Below the pieces are notes generated by a model that had not been told where the DNA came from, searched no databases, and saw only the letters and a list, made by a program, of their open reading frames with translations. From an uncultured Bacteroides sp. (GTDB lineage Bacteria; Bacteroidota; Bacteroidia; Bacteroidales; Bacteroidaceae), in NCBI RefSeq assembly GCF_963677945.1, contig NZ_OY782578.1:868001-932000 (forward strand): 64,000 nt of DNA. The letters are read 5' to 3'. Of this stretch, positions 32,070 through 39,800 are shown piece by piece. Position 1 is the first letter of the stretch, and every line of letters begins with the position of its first letter. The translations under genes were made by a program, and so were the position numbers.

Positions 32070-32546
32070 ATGAAAACATTAGATGAAAAATCGGCTGAAT
32101 TTACAGCAAGGTTATGCAACCAAACAGGAATTTACACAAAAGGAGAAATGGAAACGGCTTATGTAATAGGTGCATCCGAAAACGAAATACTATCTAACGG
32201 TGAATGTGGTACCTTTGGACAAGCAATAGCTGCTATAAAAAATGGGCATCTTGTCACTCGCAGAGGTTGGAATGGTAAGGGAATGTTTATATTCATGAGG
32301 CCTGCAGATGAATTGCATGTAAGTTTTGTAGCTAAAGATATTAAATCACTACCTAAAAAAGTGAAAGATTATTATTATCAGGATTGTATTGATCAGCAAG
32401 GTAACCCTATTAAATTAGATCCGTATGATGTTGTTAAATTTACAGCATATATCTGCTTGAAAGCTGCTGATGGCACTATTGTAAATGGGTGGTTAGCATC
32501 ACAAACAGATATATTAGCTAACGATTGGATGATATTTGAATTTTAA
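32070..32546 (+). CDS. Tad2-like (DUF2829) candidate anti-Thoeris protein
   Basis: 158 residues. An N-terminal extension of about 45 residues precedes a Tad2/DUF2829 domain: FGQAIAAIKNGHLVTRRGWN, GKGMFIFMRP, and at the end VNGWLASQTDILANDWMIFE. These are the family hallmarks I recall (the arg-gly-trp-asn motif and the GW-ASQ-D-DW ending). Tad2 proteins bind the nucleotide signal of Thoeris defence and block it. Standing alone after the early operon, it fits a phage counter-defence gene. Whether it binds the Thoeris signal is untested. Confidence 0.75.
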   Translation: MKTLDEKSAEFTARLCNQTGIYTKGEMETAYVIGASENEILSNGECGTFGQAIAAIKNGHLVTRRGWNGKGMFIFMRPADELHVSFVAKDIKSLPKKVKDYYYQDCIDQQGNPIKLDPYDVVKFTAYICLKAADGTIVNGWLASQTDILANDWMIFEF

Positions 32547-32559
32547 TAACTAATTAAAT

Positions 32560-32594
32560 ACCGCTAAAAGGAGGCGGTGAGGTGCAAACCCTCA
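32560..32594 (+). other. Tandem small hairpins 3' of the Tad2-like gene
   Basis: accgc/gcggt and gagg/cctc form two adjacent stems (with aggaggcggtgaggtgcaaa between). They lie 14 bases past the Tad2-like stop and before an intrinsic terminator, so they would be in a short 3' UTR or an independent small RNA. Confidence 0.45.
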
Positions 32595-32626
32595 TTGTAT
32601 TGAAAATTGTATTGAATTAGGTAAAT

Positions 32627-32667
32627 AAAAAAGGTCAGCAAAGTAGTAGATTGCTGACCTTTTTTTA
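32627..32667 (+). terminator. Strong intrinsic terminator of the early operon
   Basis: 14-base arms aaaaaaggtcagca and tgctgacctttttt with an 11-base loop and T run. It lies between the early operon and the convergent DUF4248 gene, and the A/T symmetry allows use from both sides. Confidence 0.85.
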
Positions 32668-32670
32668 TGT

Positions 32671-32874
32671 TTATGGTTCTCCGAGAAAATCTATTATTGC
32701 ATCATACTGCAATGGTGTTAATGCGCGTTGTCTGGCTTTAAAATGCAACTCTTCAAGTCGATTGCATAAGTCTTTATTTAGGTTTATCCAGCGTTTTAAT
32801 TGTGTATAAGCGCTTCTAGGTGTGCTTTTGGGAAAATATTTTTGTGCCAAATCGGCGATAAACAATGATTTCAT
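32671..32874 (-). CDS. DUF4248 domain protein
   Basis: 67 residues. LAQKYFPKSTPRSAYTQLKR, a central cysteine and ALTPLQYDAIIDFLGEP match DUF4248, a very small family in Bacteroides mobile elements, probably a DNA-binding helical protein. It is transcribed leftward from a promoter with a palindrome at 32921 and may be a regulator of that site. Confidence 0.75.
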   Translation of the reverse strand: MKSLFIADLAQKYFPKSTPRSAYTQLKRWINLNKDLCNRLEELHFKARQRALTPLQYDAIIDFLGEP

Positions 32875-32899
32875 ATCGATTTAATTTATAGTTTTTTTA

Positions 32900-32907
32900 C
32901 AAATATA
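32900..32907 (-). promoter_or_regulatory. -7 element for the DUF4248 gene
   Basis: Minus strand TATATTTG, 26 bases upstream of the start at 32874. The palindrome at 32921-32954 falls where the -33 region would be. Confidence 0.55.
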
Positions 32908-32920
32908 AGAAATAAAAAAA

Positions 32921-32954
32921 TAGTACGTAGTAAATTGTTAATTACTACGTACTA
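32921..32954. promoter_or_regulatory. Operator palindrome upstream of DUF4248
   Basis: Perfect arms tagtacgtagtaa and ttactacgtacta (13 bases) with an 8-base spacer, followed by a weaker relative aattactgcgtggtaatt at about 32961-32978. It overlaps the likely -33 region and is different in sequence from the repressor operator. Confidence 0.75.
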
Positions 32955-32995
32955 TTTAGTTAATTACTGCGTGGTAATTGGTGAATTACATTAGT

Positions 32996-33421
32996 CTATC
33001 CTACTTCATTTCCACCATTAGTTACCTTAACAGGCTTCTTAGGTACTTGCTGATATTGCAATGTTTTCAACATTTCAACTAGCTTCTTACCCGGTCTGAA
33101 TTGAATAGTACCTTTCTTGATGTTATTCGCGGTAAACTCTTTTTCCGTTTCGGCTCCGTTACTTTGCAGCTGCACCTGGAAGTGACCGAAATCGCCAAGA
33201 TCTACAATGCGACCTTCTTTCAATCCGGACATCATCTGATGTATAAGGCCATCCGATACAGCTAATACATCACCTCTGATAACTGAACCTGCGTGCGATA
33301 TATTATCACAGATAGTCTCTAATGTTAGATGTCCGTCAGCTTGTGCTTTTGCATAATACTTAGCGGGGTCAGAGATTTTACGAGGATTTTTTAATGCGGC
33401 AATTGAATACTTTACACTCAT
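32996..33421 (-). CDS. HU-like DNA-binding protein
   Basis: 141 residues. Bacteroidetes HU-like domain: MSVKYSIAALKNPRKISDPA, YAKAQADGHLTLETICDNIS, VDLGDFGHFQVQL and the C-terminal FRPGKKLVEMLKTLQY. The beta-arm region is present with GTIQFRPG. It may organise phage DNA or aid transposition, as host HU does for Mu. Leftward transcription, divergent from the small genes starting at 33707. Confidence 0.8.
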   Translation of the reverse strand: MSVKYSIAALKNPRKISDPAKYYAKAQADGHLTLETICDNISHAGSVIRGDVLAVSDGLIHQMMSGLKEGRIVDLGDFGHFQVQLQSNGAETEKEFTANNIKKGTIQFRPGKKLVEMLKTLQYQQVPKKPVKVTNGGNEVG

Positions 33422-33592
33422 ACTTCTTTTGTTTTTTTATTAATACTTTGTTTGTGTTGTTTCGCGAAAACATTGCAAAGATCTAGCGTTATTGTTTATC
33501 ACTGTTTTATTACTATTCAAATGAGGTTTTATTGTTAAATAAATGGTGTTTTTATGCTGTTTAGCAGTTTTACTGTAGGGATTTCCCTATAA

Positions 33593-33642
33593 ATGCAATT
33601 ATAGCATATAATAATTGCATGTTTGTTTTTATATGCAATTAT
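33593..33642. promoter_or_regulatory. Triple ATGCAATTAT operator
   Basis: The decamer atgcaattat occurs at 33593, inverted at 33611-33620, and again direct at 33633. The last copy lies just before the -7 element. The arrangement indicates a dimeric regulator controlling the rightward promoter. Confidence 0.65.
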
Positions 33643-33649
33643 AAGTACT

Positions 33650-33657
33650 TATATTTG
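33650..33657 (+). promoter_or_regulatory. -7 element for the 33707 operon
   Basis: TATATTTG matches the Bacteroides consensus, 50 bases before the first start codon and next to the triple operator. Confidence 0.6.
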
Positions 33658-33706
33658 CATACATCAAATTTAAATAAGTAAATTATTAACTATAAAAATT
33701 ACGATT

Positions 33707-34072
33707 ATGAAAACTCAAATCAATGATTTAAAGAATGGTAGATTTTTTGAAGTAGGAACAAATAGATCAATTAGACTATCTGTGTCTGAAAAAGTTATAT
33801 CTGAAAATATGGAAGGTATGAAAATACAAATTAGAGGTTGTGAATTGAACTTAGTTGCTGATTGGTCTAGGAGTCGTAAAACGGTTGCGTATAGAGGAGA
33901 TCTTCCTATAAATGTATATAATGAATTATTGGGAGATCATAATCTACCGAAGGTTGATCCAAGAGCTACAATCGTTATTAATGGAGATATGACTATTATG
34001 ATATATACTAATAGCCGTAAACAAAAAATGGCTTATAGCTATATTAAAGAAGAAGAAATACAAATATTATAA
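33707..34072 (+). CDS. Hypothetical phage protein
   Basis: 121 residues, soluble. IRLSVSEKVISENMEGMKI and a central LVADWSRSRKTVAYRG give a strand-rich fold. Its stop shares a base with the next ATG (TAATG). First gene of an operon with a dedicated operator-controlled promoter; no family recognised. Confidence 0.45.
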   Translation: MKTQINDLKNGRFFEVGTNRSIRLSVSEKVISENMEGMKIQIRGCELNLVADWSRSRKTVAYRGDLPINVYNELLGDHNLPKVDPRATIVINGDMTIMIYTNSRKQKMAYSYIKEEEIQIL

Positions 34073-34404
34073 TGACTGAACTTAAACTTCCTGCATTTGC
34101 GTTCTTAGATGCAAATGCAGGTGATAAAGATGAATTAGCTGGACGCACTGTTATTTTACATGTGCGTTCAGCTAGTATTATAGAGATGTTTGATAGGGAC
34201 GAAGTTATTCTGAATGAAGATGTAATTACATATAAGTTCATATATACTAATAAATTTGGAATAAAAGAAAAAATGATTGCAGCATTACACTACTGCATGA
34301 CTCTAGATATAGAGAACGATCGTGAACAGATAATAAATGAAATAATTAAACCATGTGCAATTTGGTATTGTGATTATTGCACCTGGGAAGATAAAGATGA
34401 TTAA
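34072..34404 (+). CDS. Hypothetical phage protein
   Basis: 110 residues, coupled to its upstream neighbour. The start TELKLPAFAFLDANAGDKDE, the central VILHVRSASIIEMFDRDEVI and a C-terminal WYCDYCTWED with a CxxC pair are visible. Acidic. Not recognised. Confidence 0.45.
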   Translation: MTELKLPAFAFLDANAGDKDELAGRTVILHVRSASIIEMFDRDEVILNEDVITYKFIYTNKFGIKEKMIAALHYCMTLDIENDREQIINEIIKPCAIWYCDYCTWEDKDD

Positions 34405-34405
34405 T

Positions 34406-34633
34406 ATGAAAACAACATTTGTACTAGTATTTAAGGCTGATTTAAAAATTAAAACCTATTCTTCTTTAAAAGCTATTATAGAAGACTTTTCAAAAGAAAA
34501 AATCGGAGTTAGTCAATCTAAGCTTGAAAAATACGACTTCATTGAGCCTTATGAAAATAGCCTGGTGAAGATTGATAAGTCGGAAACAAAAACAACCGGC
34601 GATATTCGCCGGGAAAAACATCAAAAATTATAA
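34406..34633 (+). CDS. Small hypothetical phage protein
   Basis: 75 residues from MKTTFVLVFKADLKIKTYSS at 34406, one base after the previous stop; a nearby ATG at 34397 is also possible. An alpha/beta segment is followed by a lysine- and threonine-rich tail. Not recognised. Confidence 0.45.
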   Translation: MKTTFVLVFKADLKIKTYSSLKAIIEDFSKEKIGVSQSKLEKYDFIEPYENSLVKIDKSETKTTGDIRREKHQKL

Positions 34634-34635
34634 TT

Positions 34636-35112
34636 ATGAAAAAATCTACAGTTAAAAAATTATTGATTGCTTTAGGAGTGATAATCTTTACTCCTATTAT
34701 TGTTTCGTTATTTTTAGTATTGACTTCTGATGATATTACAGAAGTAATGAAAGAACGTACTGATAACTTGGTTGAATGGAGAACGATGTCTTCCGAACAA
34801 AAACAAAAATCGTTGGAAGATATGATATCGGATAAGGATTTCAATCATTATTCTGATCTTAATGATGAAATAGAAAAAGCTATTAATGATGAAGTACATT
34901 CAGAAGCTGTATTTCGTATTGAGCCTTCAGTGTATAATGGATTCTCAAATGTTGTTGAACCTGATTCTGGTTGGATATATACAATATTTAAAGGGTCGTT
35001 TAGAAATCCTAAAAATGAGAAGATTGCTATATCAGGCGATGTAATGTTTATTTATAAGCCAAAAGATAAGTCACTTAGCGTAAAAAAATGGAATATAAAC
35101 TATACAAATTAG
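34636..35112 (+). CDS. Membrane-anchored hypothetical protein
   Basis: 158 residues. One N-terminal transmembrane helix (LLIALGVIIFTPIIVSLFLV) and an exported domain with an acidic coiled segment and a C-terminal beta region (SGDVMFIYKPKDKSLSVKKW). Last of the four-gene set. It could be a superinfection-exclusion or envelope-active protein, by topology only. Confidence 0.45.
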   Translation: MKKSTVKKLLIALGVIIFTPIIVSLFLVLTSDDITEVMKERTDNLVEWRTMSSEQKQKSLEDMISDKDFNHYSDLNDEIEKAINDEVHSEAVFRIEPSVYNGFSNVVEPDSGWIYTIFKGSFRNPKNEKIAISGDVMFIYKPKDKSLSVKKWNINYTN

Positions 35113-35170
35113 ATTATAAATCTTGCACTGTATTCTTATTTTCTTTATTTTTGTAAAAAAAGAACACGGC

Positions 35171-35443
35171 ATGAGTTTAGGGAGAAGCAAAAATTTGATA
35201 GCAAAACGAGACGAAGCACTTTGCAGACGTTATTATTTCTGGACAGAAATTCAGAGATTACGTTTTGATGATGCTTTGAAACAATTGTCAGAAAATGAGT
35301 TCTTCCTATCTGAAAAAAGAATAATGGCAATTATCCGCAATAATTGTAAGAATATTGAGGATATTGTCATTACTCCTATTCCTAAGGTACGTAAACCTCG
35401 TATTACAGCTGACCAACTGGAATTATTCCAGGGACAATCTTAA
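35171..35443 (+). CDS. Small phage protein, possible DNA-binding
   Basis: 90 residues from MSLGRSKNLIAKRDEALC (35171). A -7-like TATTTTTG lies about 17 bases upstream, so it may have its own promoter. The basic helical body (RRYYFWTEIQRLRFDDALKQ, RIMAIIRNN) resembles small helix-turn-helix proteins found in Bacteroidetes transposable phages. Its 3' end overlaps the convergent gene at 35403 by 41 bases, so antisense effects are possible. Confidence 0.5.
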   Translation: MSLGRSKNLIAKRDEALCRRYYFWTEIQRLRFDDALKQLSENEFFLSEKRIMAIIRNNCKNIEDIVITPIPKVRKPRITADQLELFQGQS

Positions 35444-35930
35444 TACCTGTCATTTTCTTTGGCGTTACATTTTTCTCTAATTCTTCACTTACTACGCACG
35501 TATATGTTGTCTCATATACTTTTATTCCTGTTCTTGTTGTTGTGTAAAATCGTGATCTTGTTCGTATCAATGATGAAGAATCATCAACTGGTAGGTTTTG
35601 CAATAACTTATGCAATGCTTTTACTTTCAAAGCGCGCTCTGTGATCTTATCTGTTGAGCCTTGTTTATGCGGATGCCCGTAATGGGTATCATCGTAGCAA
35701 TCAAATATTAACTTCGTTGTAACTGTGCAAACTCCTTTCTGAGAACCTTGACCAATGTTATCCCAAGATGTATCTGGAGCATCTATTAGCACAGCAGGAA
35801 AGCAGAGAGGATATTGATCTGTATTTTCATTATCAAGTGCTTCAAGCTGTCCATAGTCTTCATCTACAGTTATTAGTTCCGGTATTCCTGTTGCTATCCT
35901 ATCTATTAATGTCAATAGTAATTCTTCCAT
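35403..35930 (-). CDS. Putative head-tail connection/tail completion protein
   Basis: 175 residues. ELLLTLIDRIATGIPELITV, CFPAVLIDAPDTSW, a central strand region (VCTVTTKLIFDCYDD) and ETTYTCVVSEEL fit a phage tail-terminator-like fold. Last gene of the minus-strand head-assembly block, directly after the gpG-like gene, as in many Mu-like phages. Assignment by order and fold guess. Confidence 0.45.
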   Translation of the reverse strand: MEELLLTLIDRIATGIPELITVDEDYGQLEALDNENTDQYPLCFPAVLIDAPDTSWDNIGQGSQKGVCTVTTKLIFDCYDDTHYGHPHKQGSTDKITERALKVKALHKLLQNLPVDDSSSLIRTRSRFYTTTRTGIKVYETTYTCVVSEELEKNVTPKKMTGIKIVPGIIPVGQL

Positions 35931-35933
35931 GGC

Positions 35934-36467
35934 TTATCCTTTTATTATTTTTAATACTTCTGAATCTAATTTATCCTCTATTTTTTTTGAGAGTTCGGCA
36001 CTTTCACCGATGAATTGACGTTTTGGTATTTTCCGTGTAAATCCTCTAACGTTGCCGCCTCCTATTTTTATTTCCTTTCTGCCTTGAATACTCATTGCTG
36101 CCAGTCTATTGCGTTTATGAGGAGAAACGTATTGAATTTCACCTTCATTATGCATTGAGGCATAAGGCACACGATTTTCAATCATTACTTGAGCGTCACC
36201 TGGTATATACTGAATGCTGCTAAATAAATGGTTACGGCTACTTAGCAAAGTTTTATACAGTGCTTTTGTTTTTGTTCCGGTACCACTTTCTCTCTGTGAC
36301 TTCTTCCATGGATGGAGTCCATTATTCACAAAACCGCCTCTTCTGAAGTTATCTTGAAAATGGCTCTTGGCCATTCTACCAACTAGCACAGGCATTTTTC
36401 TATGAACAAGATCGTTCATTTCTCCTATTTTTCGCTCTACTATCTTGCTGAACTCTAATGCATTCAT
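35934..36467 (-). CDS. Phage virion morphogenesis protein (gpG/gpS-like)
   Basis: 177 residues. VGRMAKSHFQDNFRRGGFVN, the conserved WKKSQRESG, LYKTLLSSRNHLFSSIQY and IPKRQFIGESAEL match the virion morphogenesis family of Mu gpG and P2 gpS type. It acts in head-tail completion. It follows the MuF gene by 15 bases in the same direction. Confidence 0.8.
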   Translation of the reverse strand: MNALEFSKIVERKIGEMNDLVHRKMPVLVGRMAKSHFQDNFRRGGFVNNGLHPWKKSQRESGTGTKTKALYKTLLSSRNHLFSSIQYIPGDAQVMIENRVPYASMHNEGEIQYVSPHKRNRLAAMSIQGRKEIKIGGGNVRGFTRKIPKRQFIGESAELSKKIEDKLDSEVLKIIKG

Positions 36468-36482
36468 TTACTTAATGTTTAT

Positions 36483-38003
36483 TTAAAAAATAAGGCTATC
36501 AAGATATGATACAAAATCAGGATCTAATACATTAGTCTCTCCTTTCATATATGCTGAAAAACTCTCCGCCATATATTCTCCTTTACTTGTAGTCGCATAT
36601 CCTGATATTTTAGATGCATATTTACTCATATTATCACCTAATAGATTATTCATCTTAGAAGGCATTGACCATTGATTATGATGTCCTAATTCATGAGTAA
36701 TATAATCTTTAACTGTATTCCCAACTAAAGAACGGCCTGCTTCTTTATACTTTAATGCAATTGCTTTTTGTGCTTCTGACAATTTATCAATATTATCCAT
36801 TACAGTGTTCCAGGCATCCTCTGATTTTTTTATGTAGTTTGCAAAAGACTTAGCATCTTTAAGTATGTCCTTATTGATATATATACCTTTATCTATTGGG
36901 TTATATGACGCGATCGTATCTCCTCCACTTTTAAAGGCTTTTTTACCTTGTGATGAAGTTGGAGATATTACTTTTATCCCTGATATTTTTGGAAGATCTA
37001 ACTTCGTAAATACATCTGTTAGTGCTTTATTTATTTCATTTGCATGTTCTATAGAAATATCTTTGTAATTGATTTCTCCCTTAAATGTTTTATCTCCAAT
37101 ATATTTTTTAGAAAATTTATTTGCATAATCTTCTGCTTCTTTAATTGTTGATACTTCTTTGTAATCTGATTTATAATTTTTAATAAACTTATCCACAACC
37201 TTATCAGTACCTTTTGGCGCATCGGCAATAAATGGATGTGTCTTGCTAAATAGTTCTCCTGTCTTAGCTACATTATTGTCAAGCCCCTTATCCGGCTTAT
37301 AATTGCTTGCAGGAACTTCGCTTCCTGGTGTTGCATCTTCATCTGTTGATTCAAGAGCACACTTGCAGTTCCATCTATCCCCAGGATTATGGCTTAACCA
37401 AAAACGGTGATCTACCGGAAGAGTTAATTTTGCTTGCCAAAATACCTTGTGTACCTGATCGGCTGCCGGACTAGTTGTTGGCATCCACCTAAGGTTTGGC
37501 AATATATCTTTTTCTCTTTCGAACTGTTGCCAGTCAGCAGCCTGGTGAGCACGTAGAATGGCGGTGTCGTATTCCGTGCGCATCCATCGTTCTACATGAT
37601 GATCTACTATCGTTTGAACGTCATTCGACCATTGTTTAAATGGCTTTAAAATGCCCTTATCATCAATGAGTTGTTTGGCTAGATCGTTCTGCATAGTGTG
37701 CGTTCTGAATGCGGAGAAGACTTCATTGTTGGTACGTAACTGATTATAGAAGTCATACTCAGGATCACTTTCTACAAATGTTCCATAACCTTCATCTATC
37801 GCCTTATTGAATACCTGCAATGTAGCATCGAAAAGGTTCTGTTCAATTTCTGTCATTGGGTTGAAGTCATCCTCATAAATTCGTTTGAGAGACTTTTTCA
37901 ATAACTCATAATCAAAACTAAAACTTGATTCTACTGCATTTTTAAACGTATGTCCTCCGCATTGCTCACAGCTATGGCCGTAATAGAGATTTTCAATCAC
38001 CAA
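36483..38003 (-). CDS. MuF-type minor head protein with C-terminal zincin motif
   Basis: 506 residues. Residues about 1-260 are a MuF/SPP1-gp7-like domain: RTEYDTAILRAHQAADW, LRWMPTTSPAADQVHKVFWQ and NPGDRWNCKCALES. After a linker (about 260-330) the C-terminal part has YITHELGHHNQW (HExxH) near 437 and, about 35 residues later, GEYMAESFSAYMKGE, which could supply the third zinc ligand. This is the layout of lethal-factor-like or related metallopeptidases attached to MuF proteins. The N-terminal CEQCGGH also suggests a metal site. Possible injected effector. Confidence 0.8.
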   Translation of the reverse strand: MVIENLYYGHSCEQCGGHTFKNAVESSFSFDYELLKKSLKRIYEDDFNPMTEIEQNLFDATLQVFNKAIDEGYGTFVESDPEYDFYNQLRTNNEVFSAFRTHTMQNDLAKQLIDDKGILKPFKQWSNDVQTIVDHHVERWMRTEYDTAILRAHQAADWQQFEREKDILPNLRWMPTTSPAADQVHKVFWQAKLTLPVDHRFWLSHNPGDRWNCKCALESTDEDATPGSEVPASNYKPDKGLDNNVAKTGELFSKTHPFIADAPKGTDKVVDKFIKNYKSDYKEVSTIKEAEDYANKFSKKYIGDKTFKGEINYKDISIEHANEINKALTDVFTKLDLPKISGIKVISPTSSQGKKAFKSGGDTIASYNPIDKGIYINKDILKDAKSFANYIKKSEDAWNTVMDNIDKLSEAQKAIALKYKEAGRSLVGNTVKDYITHELGHHNQWSMPSKMNNLLGDNMSKYASKISGYATTSKGEYMAESFSAYMKGETNVLDPDFVSYLDSLIF

Positions 38004-39358
38004 TCTTCTGCCCCGTTTTTTTTCGGGGCTTGAGCGAAAAAACTTTTCAGGCGATTAAAAAAAGTGTTTTCTTCCTGATTAGTAAACGGTTCGGCTACCG
38101 GTCTTACTTTTTTAGCTTTTTCAATTGCATCTTTGGCCTCTTGCTCCTTTTTTTGTTGCAATAGTTTTTCATCTTCTTTCTGCTTCAGCAATGCATCGTA
38201 ATTATCCGGTTTCTTAATTCCAAATGTTTCGTATAAATAATCGTGATCAAGTGGTAAACCTAAATCGTTCATCTTGACAACTATTTCGGCCTGTTTAGTT
38301 GTATCTATATTCTCTTTTTGCACAAAGACAAATTCGCCACCATCTAAACTAAAACCAAGATTGTTGAGAATATCAAATAAGTTGTAATTAAGCACATTTA
38401 ATATAAAACGTTTATCAGCAGCTGTAACTTCATCTTCAATCTCTTTATGTACTGTTCCTAATGCCTGAGTACCTTTATTTCCTGCTTCAGTGGTCAGTGT
38501 GTTACCCAATATCAATTTACTAATCTCAGCGTTACAAGCATCTTTAAGCCCATTGTACAAATCAGAGCTTCCCGATTTATTCCCGCTTTCAATTAGATTT
38601 AACCCTGAATCTTTAGGATGTATATAAACTGCATTAGAACCCTGTTCCATAGCATCCTGAATGAGTTGTGAGCGTAGATCTTCATCGGATGTATCATAAG
38701 TATAATCTCGAATAGGCATACCGAATATCTCCGAAAATTGCGCCCAATCTCCCATGGTATTTCTCTTGTAGATAACGTATGGTGCAGCTTGTGCCAATAG
38801 TCCTAAGTTATCTTCTTTACCAATAAACAGTAAATCTGAGTAATCATCCCATGGTGTTCCGTTAATGTCTGTTTGGTGTCTTAATATCAATTTTTTGACC
38901 GGGTCAACATGTTTTCTAGGTATAAGATCATAATCGGGATAATTGCCATCACGAAAGAACTGAGCTAATGAACAACCCCATAAAATAGAATCCCATGCAT
39001 CGGAAATAAAACTATAGAACCACGGAGAACTTAACATCTGATTAATTATTTCATCGGGTTTGCCATCTCTATGAAATTCAATGGATGAAGATAATATTGC
39101 ATTTCTCCTCTTGTTAATAACAGATGTTAAGTGAGCATCCATTAAAATGTCACTGTATAAATCGTATAGCCTGGTTCTGCGAGTGAAGTCTACATTCTCA
39201 AATCCACGTATCGCAGTCATGTATGTAGATATATCAATCCCAAATCGTTGAGGTTGATTGATTATGATAGTAGCCGGAGCTGTTTGTCCTGGACGTGGAA
39301 TGTTTCCACTAACCGTTATTTTATTTTCGGCTGTTTTTTTATTTCTGTTCTTAGCCAT
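37997..39358 (-). CDS. Portal protein, DUF935/gp29-like
   Basis: 453 residues. IDISTYMTAIRGFENVDFTR, RRNAILSSSIEFHRDG, the conserved RKHVDPVKKLILR and EIFGMPIRDYTYDTSDEDL match the Mu gp29 (DUF935) portal family. A C-terminal coiled coil of Lys/Glu/Gln follows. It forms the dodecameric vertex through which DNA is packaged. Overlaps the MuF gene by 7 bases, as expected for head assembly genes. Confidence 0.88.
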   Translation of the reverse strand: MAKNRNKKTAENKITVSGNIPRPGQTAPATIIINQPQRFGIDISTYMTAIRGFENVDFTRRTRLYDLYSDILMDAHLTSVINKRRNAILSSSIEFHRDGKPDEIINQMLSSPWFYSFISDAWDSILWGCSLAQFFRDGNYPDYDLIPRKHVDPVKKLILRHQTDINGTPWDDYSDLLFIGKEDNLGLLAQAAPYVIYKRNTMGDWAQFSEIFGMPIRDYTYDTSDEDLRSQLIQDAMEQGSNAVYIHPKDSGLNLIESGNKSGSSDLYNGLKDACNAEISKLILGNTLTTEAGNKGTQALGTVHKEIEDEVTAADKRFILNVLNYNLFDILNNLGFSLDGGEFVFVQKENIDTTKQAEIVVKMNDLGLPLDHDYLYETFGIKKPDNYDALLKQKEDEKLLQQKKEQEAKDAIEKAKKVRPVAEPFTNQEENTFFNRLKSFFAQAPKKNGAEDW

Positions 39359-39359
39359 A

Positions 39360-39800
39360 TTAGTAATGATTTACTCGTTTAGTATTACTGGTTATTTTAA
39401 AGTTACTTTTAGCTGCTATATCTTCGGCTGATATCTTAGTAGCCCCCTCAATATTGATCTGTCCACGCATTATCTGTTTAAGCCATTCAACAGCTCTGTC
39501 GTATCTGTCTTTACGTATCTGTGACATTTTCTGCGGATTATGTATGCAGAACAAATGATATACTGCTATATCAATAGCCATCATTAAGACTAGCGGATTT
39601 CTTGTATCCGTTCCTCCTTCGGCAGGAGCAGACGGGAACAAAGCAATAACATCGTATCGGTCACTTACGTAGCTCTTCATTTCCTGAATTGCTCTATCCT
39701 CGCAGATCTCAACTATTGCAGTGTCTTCACGTGTAATTGAGTCAAGTATATCGCGGTGAATACTTGCATCATAATCGTCTATGCTTATAAATGTGCTCAT
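39360..39800 (-). CDS. Mu gp36-like protein (DUF1320)
   Basis: 146 residues. FISIDDYDASIHRDILDSI, ICEDRAIQEMKSYVSDRYDV, LVLMMAIDIAVYHLF and DRYDRAVEWLKQIMRG are hallmarks of the gp36/DUF1320 head-completion protein. Normally it connects head and tail. It overlaps the terminase gene by 4 bases. Confidence 0.85.
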   Translation of the reverse strand: MSTFISIDDYDASIHRDILDSITREDTAIVEICEDRAIQEMKSYVSDRYDVIALFPSAPAEGGTDTRNPLVLMMAIDIAVYHLFCIHNPQKMSQIRKDRYDRAVEWLKQIMRGQINIEGATKISAEDIAAKSNFKITSNTKRVNHY

